NCBI RefSeq assembly: GCF_016756775.1
Contig: NZ_JAERMU010000020.1
Location: 22,578 to 86,577 of the forward strand
Reading direction: 5' to 3'
DNA length: 64,000 nucleotides
DNA from: Dryocola clanedunensis subsp. sulfonylureivorans
GTDB taxonomy: Bacteria > Pseudomonadota > Gammaproteobacteria > Enterobacterales > Enterobacteriaceae
Part shown: one piece after another, positions 1 to 8,408 of the stretch
Position numbering within the stretch: position 1 is the stretch's first letter
Layout: each line of letters starts with the position of its first letter
The notes under the pieces: model-generated
What the model saw: the letters and a program-made list of their open reading frames with translations, nothing else
Told to the model about the DNA's origin: nothing
The model's database searches: none
Made by a program: the position numbers and the translations under genes

Positions 1-230
1 ATCCGGCCGTCCTCCGTGGCAAAGTTCTGTATGGGGGGATGCATCACCTGCCAGACCAGGGCTGAGTTAATACAAAGCGAAAGGAAAAGCCCGGCCGACA
101 GCCAGACGTTGGCCGTCACCGAACCCCGGGTAATACCGACGCCCAGCTGGCCCTCGATGTGTCTGGCCACCGCCGGTGCATAGGGGCGTGCGTCCACCGC
201 CTGAGGCTCAGGGGAAGTAGTGTCTGTCAT
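1..230 (-). CDS. traM: TraM (DotI/IcmL-like), 5' part only
   Basis: The first 76 codons of a gene that runs off the left edge. It starts at ATG 230. The visible part has a hydrophilic N-terminus, one membrane segment (about residues 45-62) and then a stretch ending YFATEDGR-like (here NFATEDGR). That layout, a short cytoplasmic tail, one transmembrane helix and then a periplasmic domain, is typical of TraM of I-type plasmids, the homologue of DotI/IcmL in the inner-membrane part of the type IVB secretion channel. Its place directly after traL matches R64 gene order. The family call rests on the N-terminus and synteny because the C-terminal domain is outside the window. Confidence 0.75.
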   Translation of the reverse strand, partial: MTDTTSPEPQAVDARPYAPAVARHIEGQLGVGITRGSVTANVWLSAGLFLSLCINSALVWQVMHPPIQNFATEDGR

Positions 231-272
231 GAAACGTCCTGAAGCCCGGAGAGCCGGGCGATAAAAGAAGGG

Positions 273-758
273 TTACCAGGAATAGAACGCGGACTTTCCG
301 GTCGTTGCGGGCTGTGTGGCCGCAGCGGGCGGCGGGGCCTGAGGGGCCGCCACCGCCGGTGCTTTTTGCACGGATGGCACATAAGCATGCACCGTTACCG
401 GGATAGTTGAACTGCCGTTCTGGCCGGGAATATCGCCCCACGGGTCGATGGAGTCCGGCACATATTTGCCAATCTGGTCGCGGGCCGCCGAGCAGACCTT
501 TTCCTCAATGCCGCTGAGCACGTCATTAAGGCTGGGAAAGGTCGGCATGGTGATGGCCGTGCTGATGCTGCCCAGGCACTGCTGCAGGCCGTCGGACACC
601 TGATTTTCCCGCTGCGACCAGGCATCGTCTGCGGCCTTGTCGCGCGCATAGCCGGCATCGCTGCCGGCCTGGGCTGCGGTGGCCGCCCGACAGCTGGCCG
701 CGTCGACCGACGATGTGCCGGCGACCAGAAGGGCCAGGCACAGAATGCTGTGTTTCAT
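273..758 (-). CDS. traL: TraL-like conjugal transfer protein, secreted
   Basis: 161 residues. Residues 1-20 form a signal peptide (cleavage likely after VDAA), so the protein is probably periplasmic. A cysteine sits early in the mature part (AASCRA). The middle holds a conserved-looking block (PSLNDVLSGIEEKVC), and the tail is rich in Ala and Pro. The call as TraL rests mainly on its position between the sog-like primase and traM, as in R64, plus size and export signal. The exact role of TraL in transfer is not established. It follows sog after 16 nt and is probably co-transcribed. Confidence 0.6.
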   Translation of the reverse strand: MKHSILCLALLVAGTSSVDAASCRAATAAQAGSDAGYARDKAADDAWSQRENQVSDGLQQCLGSISTAITMPTFPSLNDVLSGIEEKVCSAARDQIGKYVPDSIDPWGDIPGQNGSSTIPVTVHAYVPSVQKAPAVAAPQAPPPAAATQPATTGKSAFYSW

Positions 759-774
759 AGAACGCTCACTTTAA

Positions 775-3700
775 TCAGGCTCCCGGGCGGGGTAGCGGAG
801 GGGTATATCTGGCGGTGTTTTCTTCCCGACGCTGCGGGGCCTGCGGTGCGTACGCCTGTTCAAACCCGAGTTGTTTATGCAGCGCCGGGTCCTGCTTTAC
901 CGCATCAGATACCGGGGCGTAGAGCTTTTCCTTCTCGCCGCTGAGACGAAAAACAAAGGCATTATTCGCACCGGCTTCATGAGAAATGGCGTTGCCGTAT
1001 CCCACCGCCTGCAGCCCGTCGGCCGTGACGGCATTCAGTGACATGTAGCGGCTGCCGTTCTCTCGCATGCAGACTTTACCGAGCACCGGATGCCAGGCGT
1101 CCTGATATTTCACCACGCCCTGAACGCAGTCTCCGAAGCCTTTGACGAGGATGAGGCGCAGGGCCTGCTGTTCATCCATCGCCTGCATCAGCAGCGTGCC
1201 GGCGGAGCGCGTCTCGTCAGGCAGCTTCATATCGGAAGGCACGGCGGCCGGTGCAGGCGTACCTTTACCGTCCGGCTTCATCCACAGCAGCGGGCCGGGG
1301 TCCGGCAGCGGTGCAAGCGAGATGCCGGCATCGTGTGCCAGCGTCTGAACCTGCTCCTGCAGGGCGGTAAAATGCCGCATGTCGTAGGCCTGCAGGCTGC
1401 CGGGCGGCGTGGCCTGCGCGTCGTTGCTGACCAGAAGCGCGGGATCAATGGCCGGGGTCATGCTCCACTTGTTGCGCCGCGTCTCGATTTTCTCGGTCAT
1501 CTCCACGCCGTTACCGTCCACCACCACGTTGCCGTCTTTGTCCCGGACTTTGGCGTCGACCGTCACCGTTTCAGAGCCCAGCCAGCTGAGCGTCACCGGA
1601 TCGCCGGTTTTCAGGCCGCTGTCGCTGAGGGCATTACGCAGTTCTTTCCCCCAGATATAGCGTTCGCCCTGCGCGGTACGCATGTGGACGAAGTAGCTGT
1701 GATTTTCAGTCTGATCAAAGCGGTACTTATCCGAGCCGTATCCGAGCAGCGTCCCGGTCAGCCCGGCCTGCGTTTCCGTGCGGCTGGCGTGCTGCGGGCC
1801 CGCCTGAGGACGCTCCGTCGGGCGCAGCTCCGGCGGCAAATCCGACGCAGGCGGCGGAGCGCTGGATGCTGTCGCAGGTGTCGCTGTTACAGGCGTCGCT
1901 GCAGCTGAGACAATCGCGTCCGTTGGCGCACCGAACGGGACTGGTTTGTCGCCCGGCTCCGGTTCGTCAGACACCTTTTTACGGGCTTCATCGAGCTGCA
2001 GCTGCTGCTGCGGGTTTTTCATCGTGAGCTTAAGGTCATACTCGGCAATCAGCGTCATCGTCCGGGTTTTAAAGGCGTCACTGCCGGTCAGTTCAATGCG
2101 GCCGCGATAGTGCTTGCTGGCCACCATCAGGGCCGCCAGAATTTTACTGTCATCCTGACTGGCTGCAGGCCCTGCCATGGCCAGGCGGTTACCGTGATCG
2201 ACAAAAGCCATTTCACCGGCAACGCTGTAGCGCACGCTTTTCCCGTCCTCGGCCATCTCATGAGTGAGCTGCGCGATGAGCGCGTCGAGGTCAACGCGCT
2301 CAGGACGTCGCTGTCCGCCGGGGATTTCAATCGTAATGCCGTCTTCCTGCGGGCCCGTGGGCTCCGGTGCCGTCGCCTCCGGCGGGTGGGCTTCCTCCTT
2401 CTCCGGCTTATGGGCTGAAGGGGCCGGGGTGACCAGGGGAGCCGTCTCAGCCGGGACCGGCGCTTCAGACTCAGGGGCGGAGGCCATCAGGGGGCTGCTG
2501 GCCAGATCGTTATCAAACACCTGTTCGGCCATGCCGGCATAGTCTGCGTATTCATCCGCAAGCATCGGTTCCGGCATCACGCTTTGAGCCGGCTCAACAG
2601 AGGCCGTCAAAGCAGGTGTTTCAGCAGGTTCTGCGGCTGGCTTAACCGCAGGCGTGCTCTGGCTGTCAGACGGCGCTTCAGGTTCGGACAGGGCAAACTC
2701 AGGCTCTTTTGATTCGGGTACAGCGTCCTGCGTCTCTTTCAGCGCCGGTGTGTCGACAGCGTTTTCTGAGCTCACTGGCGTATCGGTGGGCGTTGTCGGC
2801 TCATCCACAGGCGTAACCGGCACGGTCTGCGCAGGCTCATCCGTCGGCGTAACCTGCTCGCGGGTAACGACAGCGCTATCCGGTTTTTCCTTCATGGTGT
2901 GCTCCTCTTTTATATCGATGTGGCGCTTCAGGTAGTCGCGCAGGGCATCGAGCCCGTGCGCCTGATGCAGGTCGTTGAAGTCTGACAGACCCTGTGAGAG
3001 TTCCGTCCAGCTGAAGTCCGGGAGAAGCGCCGTTCCGCCGGTCAGTCTGGCCGCCTCTTCAGCACTTTCGCGTCCCGGGTTTTTCGGGCGGCGCGGCGTC
3101 GGTAAATCGTCATCGCCCAGCACCAGGACCGGACTTGCGGGGTAGCGTGCGTGCAGGGCGGCTGCGACCTTCACCAGATTGCCGGAGTCCACGGTCATCA
3201 CGACGGGATACTCCAGCGCCATCGCGGCACTGGCCGCCGTGGCGTAGCCCTCCGCCAGCACCAGAGGCTGGCCATCCTTCAGCGTGCCGCCCACGACGCA
3301 GAAATTACCCATCTTCTCCCCGCCGGTGGCCAGCCGTTTGCTGCCGTCAGGGGTGATGGCCTGCAGGGTGCGGATGTCATCGTGAATATTGTGCATCGCA
3401 ATGATGAGCTGGTTGGCCGCGTTCAGGCGCAGCTGCCTGTCAGCCTGAATGGATCCGTCATCGAGGCGCAGGGCGCCCGAGGCCTTCACCCCCTTTTTGA
3501 CCAGGTACGGATGGGTATGAGGGGCTGCCGGCAATGCCTGGTAGAGCGCACTGGCGTGCGCGGCAACGCGGTCCTGTCGCTCGCGGGTTTCCGCTTCGCG
3601 TCGGGCCTGCTCCTGCGCGGCCATTGCCCTGCGGTGTAGAAGAACCTCAGGGTCGGGCTTTTCGGATGTGGGTGACCAGGTGTTGCGGTCCGGCTGGCGA

Positions 3701-4080
3701 TGGTCTTTGAACCAGCCGTTGGCAAAACCGTCGAGATGCCCGACGTACACGCCGGACTTGTTGCCTTTTTTATCATCCTCCATCGCAATGCGGTGCGGCT
3801 TCCCGTCCATCACCGGTGGCCCGTCAAGCAGGCCGCCGCTCATGCGGATGAAGTCACCAAACTGCTGCCGGTGGTCCCCCTTATCCTCCACCGTCAGCGC
3901 GGTGTTGATGCGGTATGCCTTCAGGCGTTCCAGGTCGGCACCCGGGCGGGCGTACCAGTATTTTTTCTCATTATCAAACGCGATGGCAGGCTCTCCGTTG
4001 GCCAGTCTGCCTGCCTGTTTCTTTGCCTGGGGGAGTTTTTCAAAGGGAATAACGAGATAGGTGTTTTCAGTTGCGATCAT
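775..4080 (-). CDS. sog: Sog/TraC-type plasmid DNA primase, multidomain
   Basis: 1,101 residues. The N-terminal third has a Toprim domain (about residues 270-340) with the catalytic Glu277 in LAEGYATAAS and the acidic cluster GDDD at 322-325, followed by a SDFNDLHQ stretch, as in plasmid primases such as RP4 TraC and ColIb Sog. A Pro/Thr/Glu-rich linker (about 395-590) leads to an LPD7-like domain (about 600-700) and a C-terminal half of unknown fold. Primases of this class prime the transferred strand in the recipient. Position between traK and traL is the position of sog in R64. The start ATG overlaps the traK stop (ATGA). A second in-frame ATG with a good ribosome-binding site at 2895 probably gives a shorter C-terminal product, as known for Sog of ColIb. 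Confidence 0.85.
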   Translation of the reverse strand: MIATENTYLVIPFEKLPQAKKQAGRLANGEPAIAFDNEKKYWYARPGADLERLKAYRINTALTVEDKGDHRQQFGDFIRMSGGLLDGPPVMDGKPHRIAMEDDKKGNKSGVYVGHLDGFANGWFKDHRQPDRNTWSPTSEKPDPEVLLHRRAMAAQEQARREAETRERQDRVAAHASALYQALPAAPHTHPYLVKKGVKASGALRLDDGSIQADRQLRLNAANQLIIAMHNIHDDIRTLQAITPDGSKRLATGGEKMGNFCVVGGTLKDGQPLVLAEGYATAASAAMALEYPVVMTVDSGNLVKVAAALHARYPASPVLVLGDDDLPTPRRPKNPGRESAEEAARLTGGTALLPDFSWTELSQGLSDFNDLHQAHGLDALRDYLKRHIDIKEEHTMKEKPDSAVVTREQVTPTDEPAQTVPVTPVDEPTTPTDTPVSSENAVDTPALKETQDAVPESKEPEFALSEPEAPSDSQSTPAVKPAAEPAETPALTASVEPAQSVMPEPMLADEYADYAGMAEQVFDNDLASSPLMASAPESEAPVPAETAPLVTPAPSAHKPEKEEAHPPEATAPEPTGPQEDGITIEIPGGQRRPERVDLDALIAQLTHEMAEDGKSVRYSVAGEMAFVDHGNRLAMAGPAASQDDSKILAALMVASKHYRGRIELTGSDAFKTRTMTLIAEYDLKLTMKNPQQQLQLDEARKKVSDEPEPGDKPVPFGAPTDAIVSAAATPVTATPATASSAPPPASDLPPELRPTERPQAGPQHASRTETQAGLTGTLLGYGSDKYRFDQTENHSYFVHMRTAQGERYIWGKELRNALSDSGLKTGDPVTLSWLGSETVTVDAKVRDKDGNVVVDGNGVEMTEKIETRRNKWSMTPAIDPALLVSNDAQATPPGSLQAYDMRHFTALQEQVQTLAHDAGISLAPLPDPGPLLWMKPDGKGTPAPAAVPSDMKLPDETRSAGTLLMQAMDEQQALRLILVKGFGDCVQGVVKYQDAWHPVLGKVCMRENGSRYMSLNAVTADGLQAVGYGNAISHEAGANNAFVFRLSGEKEKLYAPVSDAVKQDPALHKQLGFEQAYAPQAPQRREENTARYTPPLPRPGA
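2893..2908 (-). promoter_or_regulatory. Internal translation start inside sog
   Basis: An AGAGGAG Shine-Dalgarno sequence lies six bases before an in-frame ATG (codon 396). It would produce a 706-residue protein lacking the Toprim domain. ColIb sog and RP4 traC are known to make two in-frame products from nested starts, so this is probably functional. Confidence 0.65.
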
Positions 4081-4361
4081 CGTATGCGTCCTCCTTCAAA
4101 GTAGCGGCGATACCACCACGGGCGGCCGCTCAGCTGGTTGCCCCGCAGGTAGTGAAGAATGCGCTGCAGGGAGATGGTGAGGGTTATCCCGAGCCAGCCC
4201 AGTATCCGGTACGTCACCAGAAGCCCGATACACAGCCAGAAAATCGGGAATGACGGGAAAATGAGCCAGAGTAAGAACACCAGGAAGACCGGCACGGGGA
4301 TGCCGAAAATGGCGACCGGACGGCCGGCATCCAGCCAGTAGCTGTAGTCGTTATCGTTCAG
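4077..4361 (-). CDS. traK: TraK (IcmT-like), predicted CTG start
   Basis: 94 residues if translation starts at CTG 4361. An internal GTG at 4295 would remove the conserved N-terminal stretch YWLDAGRPVAIFG, which resembles the HWRDSARP region of IcmT. The upstream reading frame is open only to a stop at 4391-4389 and has no ATG, GTG or TTG in a suitable place. A strong GAGGAGGT Shine-Dalgarno lies five bases before the CTG, and the CTG overlaps the traJ stop as CTGA, the same arrangement as ATGA overlaps elsewhere in the operon. The protein has hydrophobic segments at about 22-60 and a basic tail ending in WWYRRYF, typical of IcmT/TraK small inner-membrane components of type IVB systems. Confidence 0.8.
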   Translation of the reverse strand: MNDNDYSYWLDAGRPVAIFGIPVPVFLVFLLWLIFPSFPIFWLCIGLLVTYRILGWLGITLTISLQRILHYLRGNQLSGRPWWYRRYFEGGRIR

Positions 4362-5518
4362 GAGGACCTCCTCGTGAGCCGGTTGAATTCAGCCCAGCCG
4401 ATGACATCCTGCGCGACGAGCGCATCGATACGCTCCTCGACAAACAGCTGCCAGGCCTGATCGGCTATGCGGGTTTTTCTCTCAAGCAGCGTGGCGTTAA
4501 TCATCGCGGGCCAGCGGGTGTAGGGCTGAGCGGTGAGATGCATTCGCAGCGCCTCATCAAAAAGCACATATTCACGGACGGCCTGACGGCGGCCGTCCGT
4601 GGTCGGCAGCAGGCGCTGCACAACTACGTAGCGCAGGGTGTCCAGCAGGTCATAGGCGGTCTGCTCTCTGGCATCGACCGGTGCCATCAGATAGCTGCGT
4701 GAAAACGCATGTCCGGGTGAAAAGGCATGGAGCGTGCTGAGGGCAAGGTGTCCACTCTGCGCACAGGCGAGGGCAGCAACGAGCGTCAGCAGGTCACGGA
4801 TTTCACCGACGCAGATAACGTCCATGGCCTGACGCATGGCCAGACGAATGCCTTCGGAAAACGACGGAATGTCGCGGCCGACTTCGCACTGCTGGGGCTG
4901 CAGGAGCCAGTCGGGTCCCCCGAGCGGATATTCCACCGGATCTTCGTTCGTCACCAGCTTGCCGTCCGGGTGCGTTTTTCCGTAGTGCTGGCAGGTCGCC
5001 GCCAGCAGCGTGGATTTACCCGAGCCGGTCGGGCCGCACACCAGACCAATCCCGTCCTGAGGCAGGAGGCTGTGGTAGAGCTCGTCCGGCAGACCAAACC
5101 CGTCAAGCGGCGGGATAGTGGTCGGGATGATCCGGGAGGTAACGGCCATGGCGGTACTGAGGCTGCCGATAGTGGCCTGCACAAAGTTACTGCGAAAGCG
5201 TACGCGCTCACCGCGCTTCAGGCCGTAGCGACCATTGCTGTCGCCTTCAAGCTGAAGGGGACCGTCATACCCTTTTCCGCCCATCACTGAGGCCTTGATG
5301 TTCGGGGAGTAGACTTCGTCAATCAGACGAACCAGCGTGGCGTGCTCGAGACGAAACTGGCTGGTCACAATCTTTCGACCGTGATGATCCACAATCAGCG
5401 GACCGCCGCTTTGCAGGTGAATATCGGAAACATTGTGGCGGTAGCAATGCACCATAAAGGCGCGGAAGCCGTCGGCGGTGAGCCCGCCGCGAAAATCAAA
5501 CTGGTCAAGGGGGATCAT
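4358..5518 (-). CDS. traJ: TraJ, DotB-like type IVB secretion ATPase
   Basis: 386 residues of the PilT/GspE-type secretion ATPase superfamily. Walker A is GPTGSGKST at 162-170, and the Walker B region is VICVGEIRD at 234-242. The N-terminal motif VSDIHLQSGGP (30-40) is the usual start of the PilT-like N domain. DotB of Legionella and TraJ of R64 power the type IVB channel from the cytoplasm. It sits 12 nt after traI, and its stop overlaps the traK start. Confidence 0.9.
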   Translation of the reverse strand: MIPLDQFDFRGGLTADGFRAFMVHCYRHNVSDIHLQSGGPLIVDHHGRKIVTSQFRLEHATLVRLIDEVYSPNIKASVMGGKGYDGPLQLEGDSNGRYGLKRGERVRFRSNFVQATIGSLSTAMAVTSRIIPTTIPPLDGFGLPDELYHSLLPQDGIGLVCGPTGSGKSTLLAATCQHYGKTHPDGKLVTNEDPVEYPLGGPDWLLQPQQCEVGRDIPSFSEGIRLAMRQAMDVICVGEIRDLLTLVAALACAQSGHLALSTLHAFSPGHAFSRSYLMAPVDAREQTAYDLLDTLRYVVVQRLLPTTDGRRQAVREYVLFDEALRMHLTAQPYTRWPAMINATLLERKTRIADQAWQLFVEERIDALVAQDVIGWAEFNRLTRRSS

Positions 5519-5530
5519 TGAGTAGCCCTG

Positions 5531-6316
5531 TTAGTGAGAGACGGAAATAGTGGGTTTCCAGCGTTTCTTATCCAGCTCAAAACCGGCGTGTTTATCCAGC
5601 CTGCGGGTACGGTCGCCCAGCGTCAGCTGGTCACGCCTGCCGGTGACGGTCTGCAGCGCTTCGCTGACGACCGGGGCGGTGACCATCCCCTGCTGTACCA
5701 GCGTGAGGTACTGGATCATCCCGGTGTAATCACGGCTAAGCCGGTTGAGGTTGCTTTCCAGCGTCCGGTCCGCGCTTTCGCGCCCCTCAAGCCAGCCTTT
5801 TTCCACCGCCTCTTTCCAGACGGCCTCCTCATCGCTGTTCTTTGGCCGAATTTCCGTGGGCACAACTGCGTCACTGCTAAGCCCGGCCAGCAGGTACTGC
5901 CGCCATCCCGGGGGATTACTGACAAAACGCTCCGGAACCAGAATGTCGTAAACCTTGTTCGCGGTACGTATCTGGCCGGGGGTGATATGCGCCAGCGACT
6001 GTGCGGCGGTGATGACCGGCGGAAGCCAGCCCTGACGGCTGATGAGCGGGGCAAAGGTATACATTTTCTCAAGCGTGGCGGCCCGGGCGTTAAGACTCTG
6101 CCTGAGCTCCCATGCCCGCTGCGCCTTCCCGCCCCGGAAGCCAACCGTCTGACCGGCGTCGGTCAGCAGCTGCCACTGGGTGTCATTCAGGCCATGCTTG
6201 TTGACCGACTGCGGGTTGATAAAGTCATCAATATCCGGTGGCGGCGGGGCGGATGTGGCCAGAGCTGCCGCCGGCAGCACCAGTGCCAGGCAGAGTGATA
6301 GCTGAGTGAGCGTCAT
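5531..6316 (-). CDS. traI: TraI, DotC-like outer-membrane core protein
   Basis: 261 residues with a signal peptide (about 1-20). The body is the DotC family: the block LNARAATLEKMYTFAPLI, the stretch GWLPPVITAAQ and the segment VPERFVSNPPGWRQYL are characteristic. DotC forms the outer-membrane ring of type IVB systems with DotD and DotH. DotC and TraI are usually lipoproteins, but I see no lipobox cysteine at the expected cleavage site here. The start ATG overlaps the traH stop (ATGA), so the two are translationally coupled. Confidence 0.88.
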   Translation of the reverse strand: MTLTQLSLCLALVLPAAALATSAPPPPDIDDFINPQSVNKHGLNDTQWQLLTDAGQTVGFRGGKAQRAWELRQSLNARAATLEKMYTFAPLISRQGWLPPVITAAQSLAHITPGQIRTANKVYDILVPERFVSNPPGWRQYLLAGLSSDAVVPTEIRPKNSDEEAVWKEAVEKGWLEGRESADRTLESNLNRLSRDYTGMIQYLTLVQQGMVTAPVVSEALQTVTGRRDQLTLGDRTRRLDKHAGFELDKKRWKPTISVSH

Positions 6317-6783
6317 GCCATCCTCCCTTTTAGCGGCAGCATGAAGTAAACGCGCAGGGAATCAGACCGCTGCTCGATACGGGCGCGCCAGTCCGTCTGC
6401 GTGCTGATGATGCGCAGTAGCGTGTTAAACGTGACGTTCTTTTCATGAATATTCACCGGCAGCGGAAGGCGGGTGCCGTTCCAGCTCATGGACAGCCCGC
6501 GCTGGTGAGCCAGCTGGGCAAGCAGCTCGATGGCGTCGCCATCCCAGTCCAGCGTGACGCGCTGTGAATTAGTGGTGATACGCGAAAATGAAGGCACCGG
6601 CACGGCGGCACTGAGTGCCCCGCCGAGCGCCATCGCTTGTTGTGTTGCCGCCAGCTGCTGAACCGGAGTGGGCTTAACCGGGGCCGGTTTGGGTAAAACG
6701 GGAACCGGTGACAAACACGTCAATGCCTGACAGCCGGTCAGCAGCAGGGGCAGCAGCATGCTGAGGACAGGTTTATTAACCAT
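6313..6783 (-). CDS. traH: TraH, DotD-like lipoprotein
   Basis: 156 residues. The N-terminus is a lipoprotein signal with lipobox LLTGC (Cys18), followed by a Pro-rich linker. The C-terminal domain (about 70-150: VTLDWDGDAIELLAQLAHQRGL, then a second half with VTFNTLLRIIS) is the secretin-N-like fold of DotD/TraH. It would be an outer-membrane lipoprotein that recruits the DotH/TraN-type subunit. It opens the tra half of the transcript and is coupled to traI. Confidence 0.88.
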   Translation of the reverse strand: MVNKPVLSMLLPLLLTGCQALTCLSPVPVLPKPAPVKPTPVQQLAATQQAMALGGALSAAVPVPSFSRITTNSQRVTLDWDGDAIELLAQLAHQRGLSMSWNGTRLPLPVNIHEKNVTFNTLLRIISTQTDWRARIEQRSDSLRVYFMLPLKGRMA

Positions 6784-6856
6784 CGCAAACTCTCACAGGG
6801 TTAGGTGTTTTATGAAACGAATGAACGCGCCTCCGCGCCCGTGGCGTGGGGACAAA

Positions 6857-7336
6857 TCAGGCGGGTCGCCTGCTCAGCAGGGCGAGATACGTGGTGTAGA
6901 CCTTGCGGGCATACTTCAGCCGACGGGCTGAGTTGTTACGGGCAAACCCGGCGTTGTAGGAGCCGAGGCATTCCCAGGATATGCCGCACTTTTTCAGGCT
7001 GCGGGCGAGGATCCACGCGCCGACCTGCACATTCAGACACGGGTTGGTCAGCAGCTCCCGGCGGTTTTTGATGACCCCGAGCGCGCGCAGCTCCGGGATG
7101 TGCGTGTCGTTTATCTGCATCAGGCCCAGGTCACGGCTGGCCACCTTGCCTTTGCGGATATTCTTTCCGACGGCCTTCGGGTTGAGGCTGCTTTCAACGA
7201 TAGCGATGGCGCGCAGCAGTCTGGGATCCTGATGGTAGCGCGCGCCGGCTTCTTTAAAACAAAAGGCCCCGGCTGGCGCGGCCAGCATGAGCCCGGCCAG
7301 CGCAAGGGCGGGCAGACATCTGCGAAATACGGTCAT
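6857..7336 (-). CDS. pilT: PilT-type lytic transglycosylase of the thin pilus
   Basis: 159 residues with a signal peptide (1-24). It is a lysozyme-like SLT domain: catalytic Glu in AIVESSLNPKA, then GLMQIND and the C-terminal GSYNAGF. It is the same size class and fold as R64 PilT, which is a peptidoglycan hydrolase and not the retraction ATPase of the same name. It would open the murein for pilus or channel assembly. In R64 it lies between pilS and pilU, whereas here it lies after pilL, next to traH. Confidence 0.85.
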   Translation of the reverse strand: MTVFRRCLPALALAGLMLAAPAGAFCFKEAGARYHQDPRLLRAIAIVESSLNPKAVGKNIRKGKVASRDLGLMQINDTHIPELRALGVIKNRRELLTNPCLNVQVGAWILARSLKKCGISWECLGSYNAGFARNNSARRLKYARKVYTTYLALLSRRPA

Positions 7337-7390
7337 GAGGACATCCTGAAAGGCGTTCTGTCGGCGCTGTGCCGTCAGGGGCCGGGGCGG

Positions 7391-8272
7391 TTACTGTGGT
7401 TTTTTGTCATCAACGGTCAGAATGCACTGGGCTCGTCGAACACCGGCATATAACGGCGTTTGTGCGCTACCGTACAGCGTGAAGACGCTGTTCAGCATCG
7501 CCTCATAGCTGCCGGTAAACGTCAGCGGGGCATCAATGCGGTAGTTCACGGTGGTCAGCCAGTGAACGGTCCAGTTTTCTACCCCCGGTGCCGGGCATTT
7601 TTCACGGGCTGACCAGATGGACAGCGTATCGCGCAGCGTGCTGCCTGCAGCCGCCTGCCAGGTGGTCAGTACCGGAACGGGTTTGGCCGCTACCGGTGTT
7701 GCGACAAAGGGGTTCTTGTCTGAAGCGGGCTTCGCGGGTTTGACCGGCGGCTTCGCACCGGCCTGCCCGGTGATGGACACCCGGTGTGTTTTCCAGTCGA
7801 TAGCGGCCTCAAGGTGCTCTTCGCGCAGCATCTTGTTGAGCACATACGGCCACTGGTCGTTACCCCGCCAGCGTATGGCGTGTTTGACCTCGGGCTTCAG
7901 GCCCTGTGCGTAATGCTGTTTCCAGCCGACAGGCGCGATACGGGTGACGGCCTGACGCAGCGTACGTGCAGAGCCGCCGGGTACCAGGGGTAACGTTGCC
8001 GGGCGGCTGCCGGTGCTTTGCGGTGCGGACCGTGTCTTGTGGAGGGACGGGCCGGTTGTCAGAGGCTGAGCGGGTGTTGCTGGCATTGTCCGGGGTTCAT
8101 GTTGTCCCCGGGCGCGCCTGAGCGTTTCCCAGGCCTGCGCAATAACCGGCACCTGGGCTTCAATCAGCTGGCCCACGACCTGGTCGGCAGGCTCGGGCGG
8201 CGGAAGTGATGATGTTAACGCGCAGCCTGTCAGCATCACGGGTGACAGGGCGAGAGGAAAAAGGTATTTCAT
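7391..8272 (-). CDS. pilL: PilL-like lipoprotein with TcpQ domain
   Basis: 293 residues. A lipobox LTGC (Cys17) marks it as a lipoprotein. The central part (about 115-170) resembles the PilL N domain, followed by a Pro/Ala-rich linker, and the C-terminal 95 residues (TWQAAAGSTLRDTLSIW...) are a TcpQ-like domain that interacts with the type IVb pilus secretin. In R64 PilL is the first essential pil gene; here it is placed after pilV. It is 111 nt before pilT on the same strand. Confidence 0.78.
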   Translation of the reverse strand: MKYLFPLALSPVMLTGCALTSSLPPPEPADQVVGQLIEAQVPVIAQAWETLRRARGQHEPRTMPATPAQPLTTGPSLHKTRSAPQSTGSRPATLPLVPGGSARTLRQAVTRIAPVGWKQHYAQGLKPEVKHAIRWRGNDQWPYVLNKMLREEHLEAAIDWKTHRVSITGQAGAKPPVKPAKPASDKNPFVATPVAAKPVPVLTTWQAAAGSTLRDTLSIWSAREKCPAPGVENWTVHWLTTVNYRIDAPLTFTGSYEAMLNSVFTLYGSAQTPLYAGVRRAQCILTVDDKKPQ

Positions 8273-8287
8273 CCAGGATATTCCATT

Positions 8288-8312
8288 GCTCCCGGCCTTG
8301 CGGGCCAGGAGC
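8288..8312. other. Hairpin between pilV and pilL
   Basis: Arms GCTCCCGGCC and GGGCCAGGAGC can pair around a TTGC loop, just upstream of pilL. There is no T-run on either side, so it is more likely an RNA-processing or stability element than a terminator. Confidence 0.4.
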
Positions 8313-8408
8313 AGTCAGGGGCAAAAAAGGAAAGCCGAACCCGCAGGGCTGCGTGGTCCAAAAGCGTTTTAAAGCGGGAACAGGAAATGTCACCGGGAAA
8401 GGTCGGTA

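Noticed and set aside
1090..1908. Long plus-strand ORF of 272 codons opposite the sog-like primase
   Set aside because: Its sequence is Arg/His-rich and lacks any family signature; it is the antisense shadow of a clear primase reading frame in GC-rich DNA.
8288..8312. Shufflon repeat after pilV
   Set aside because: It is a simple hairpin with no similarity to the 19-bp sfx sites and no recombinase gene is nearby.
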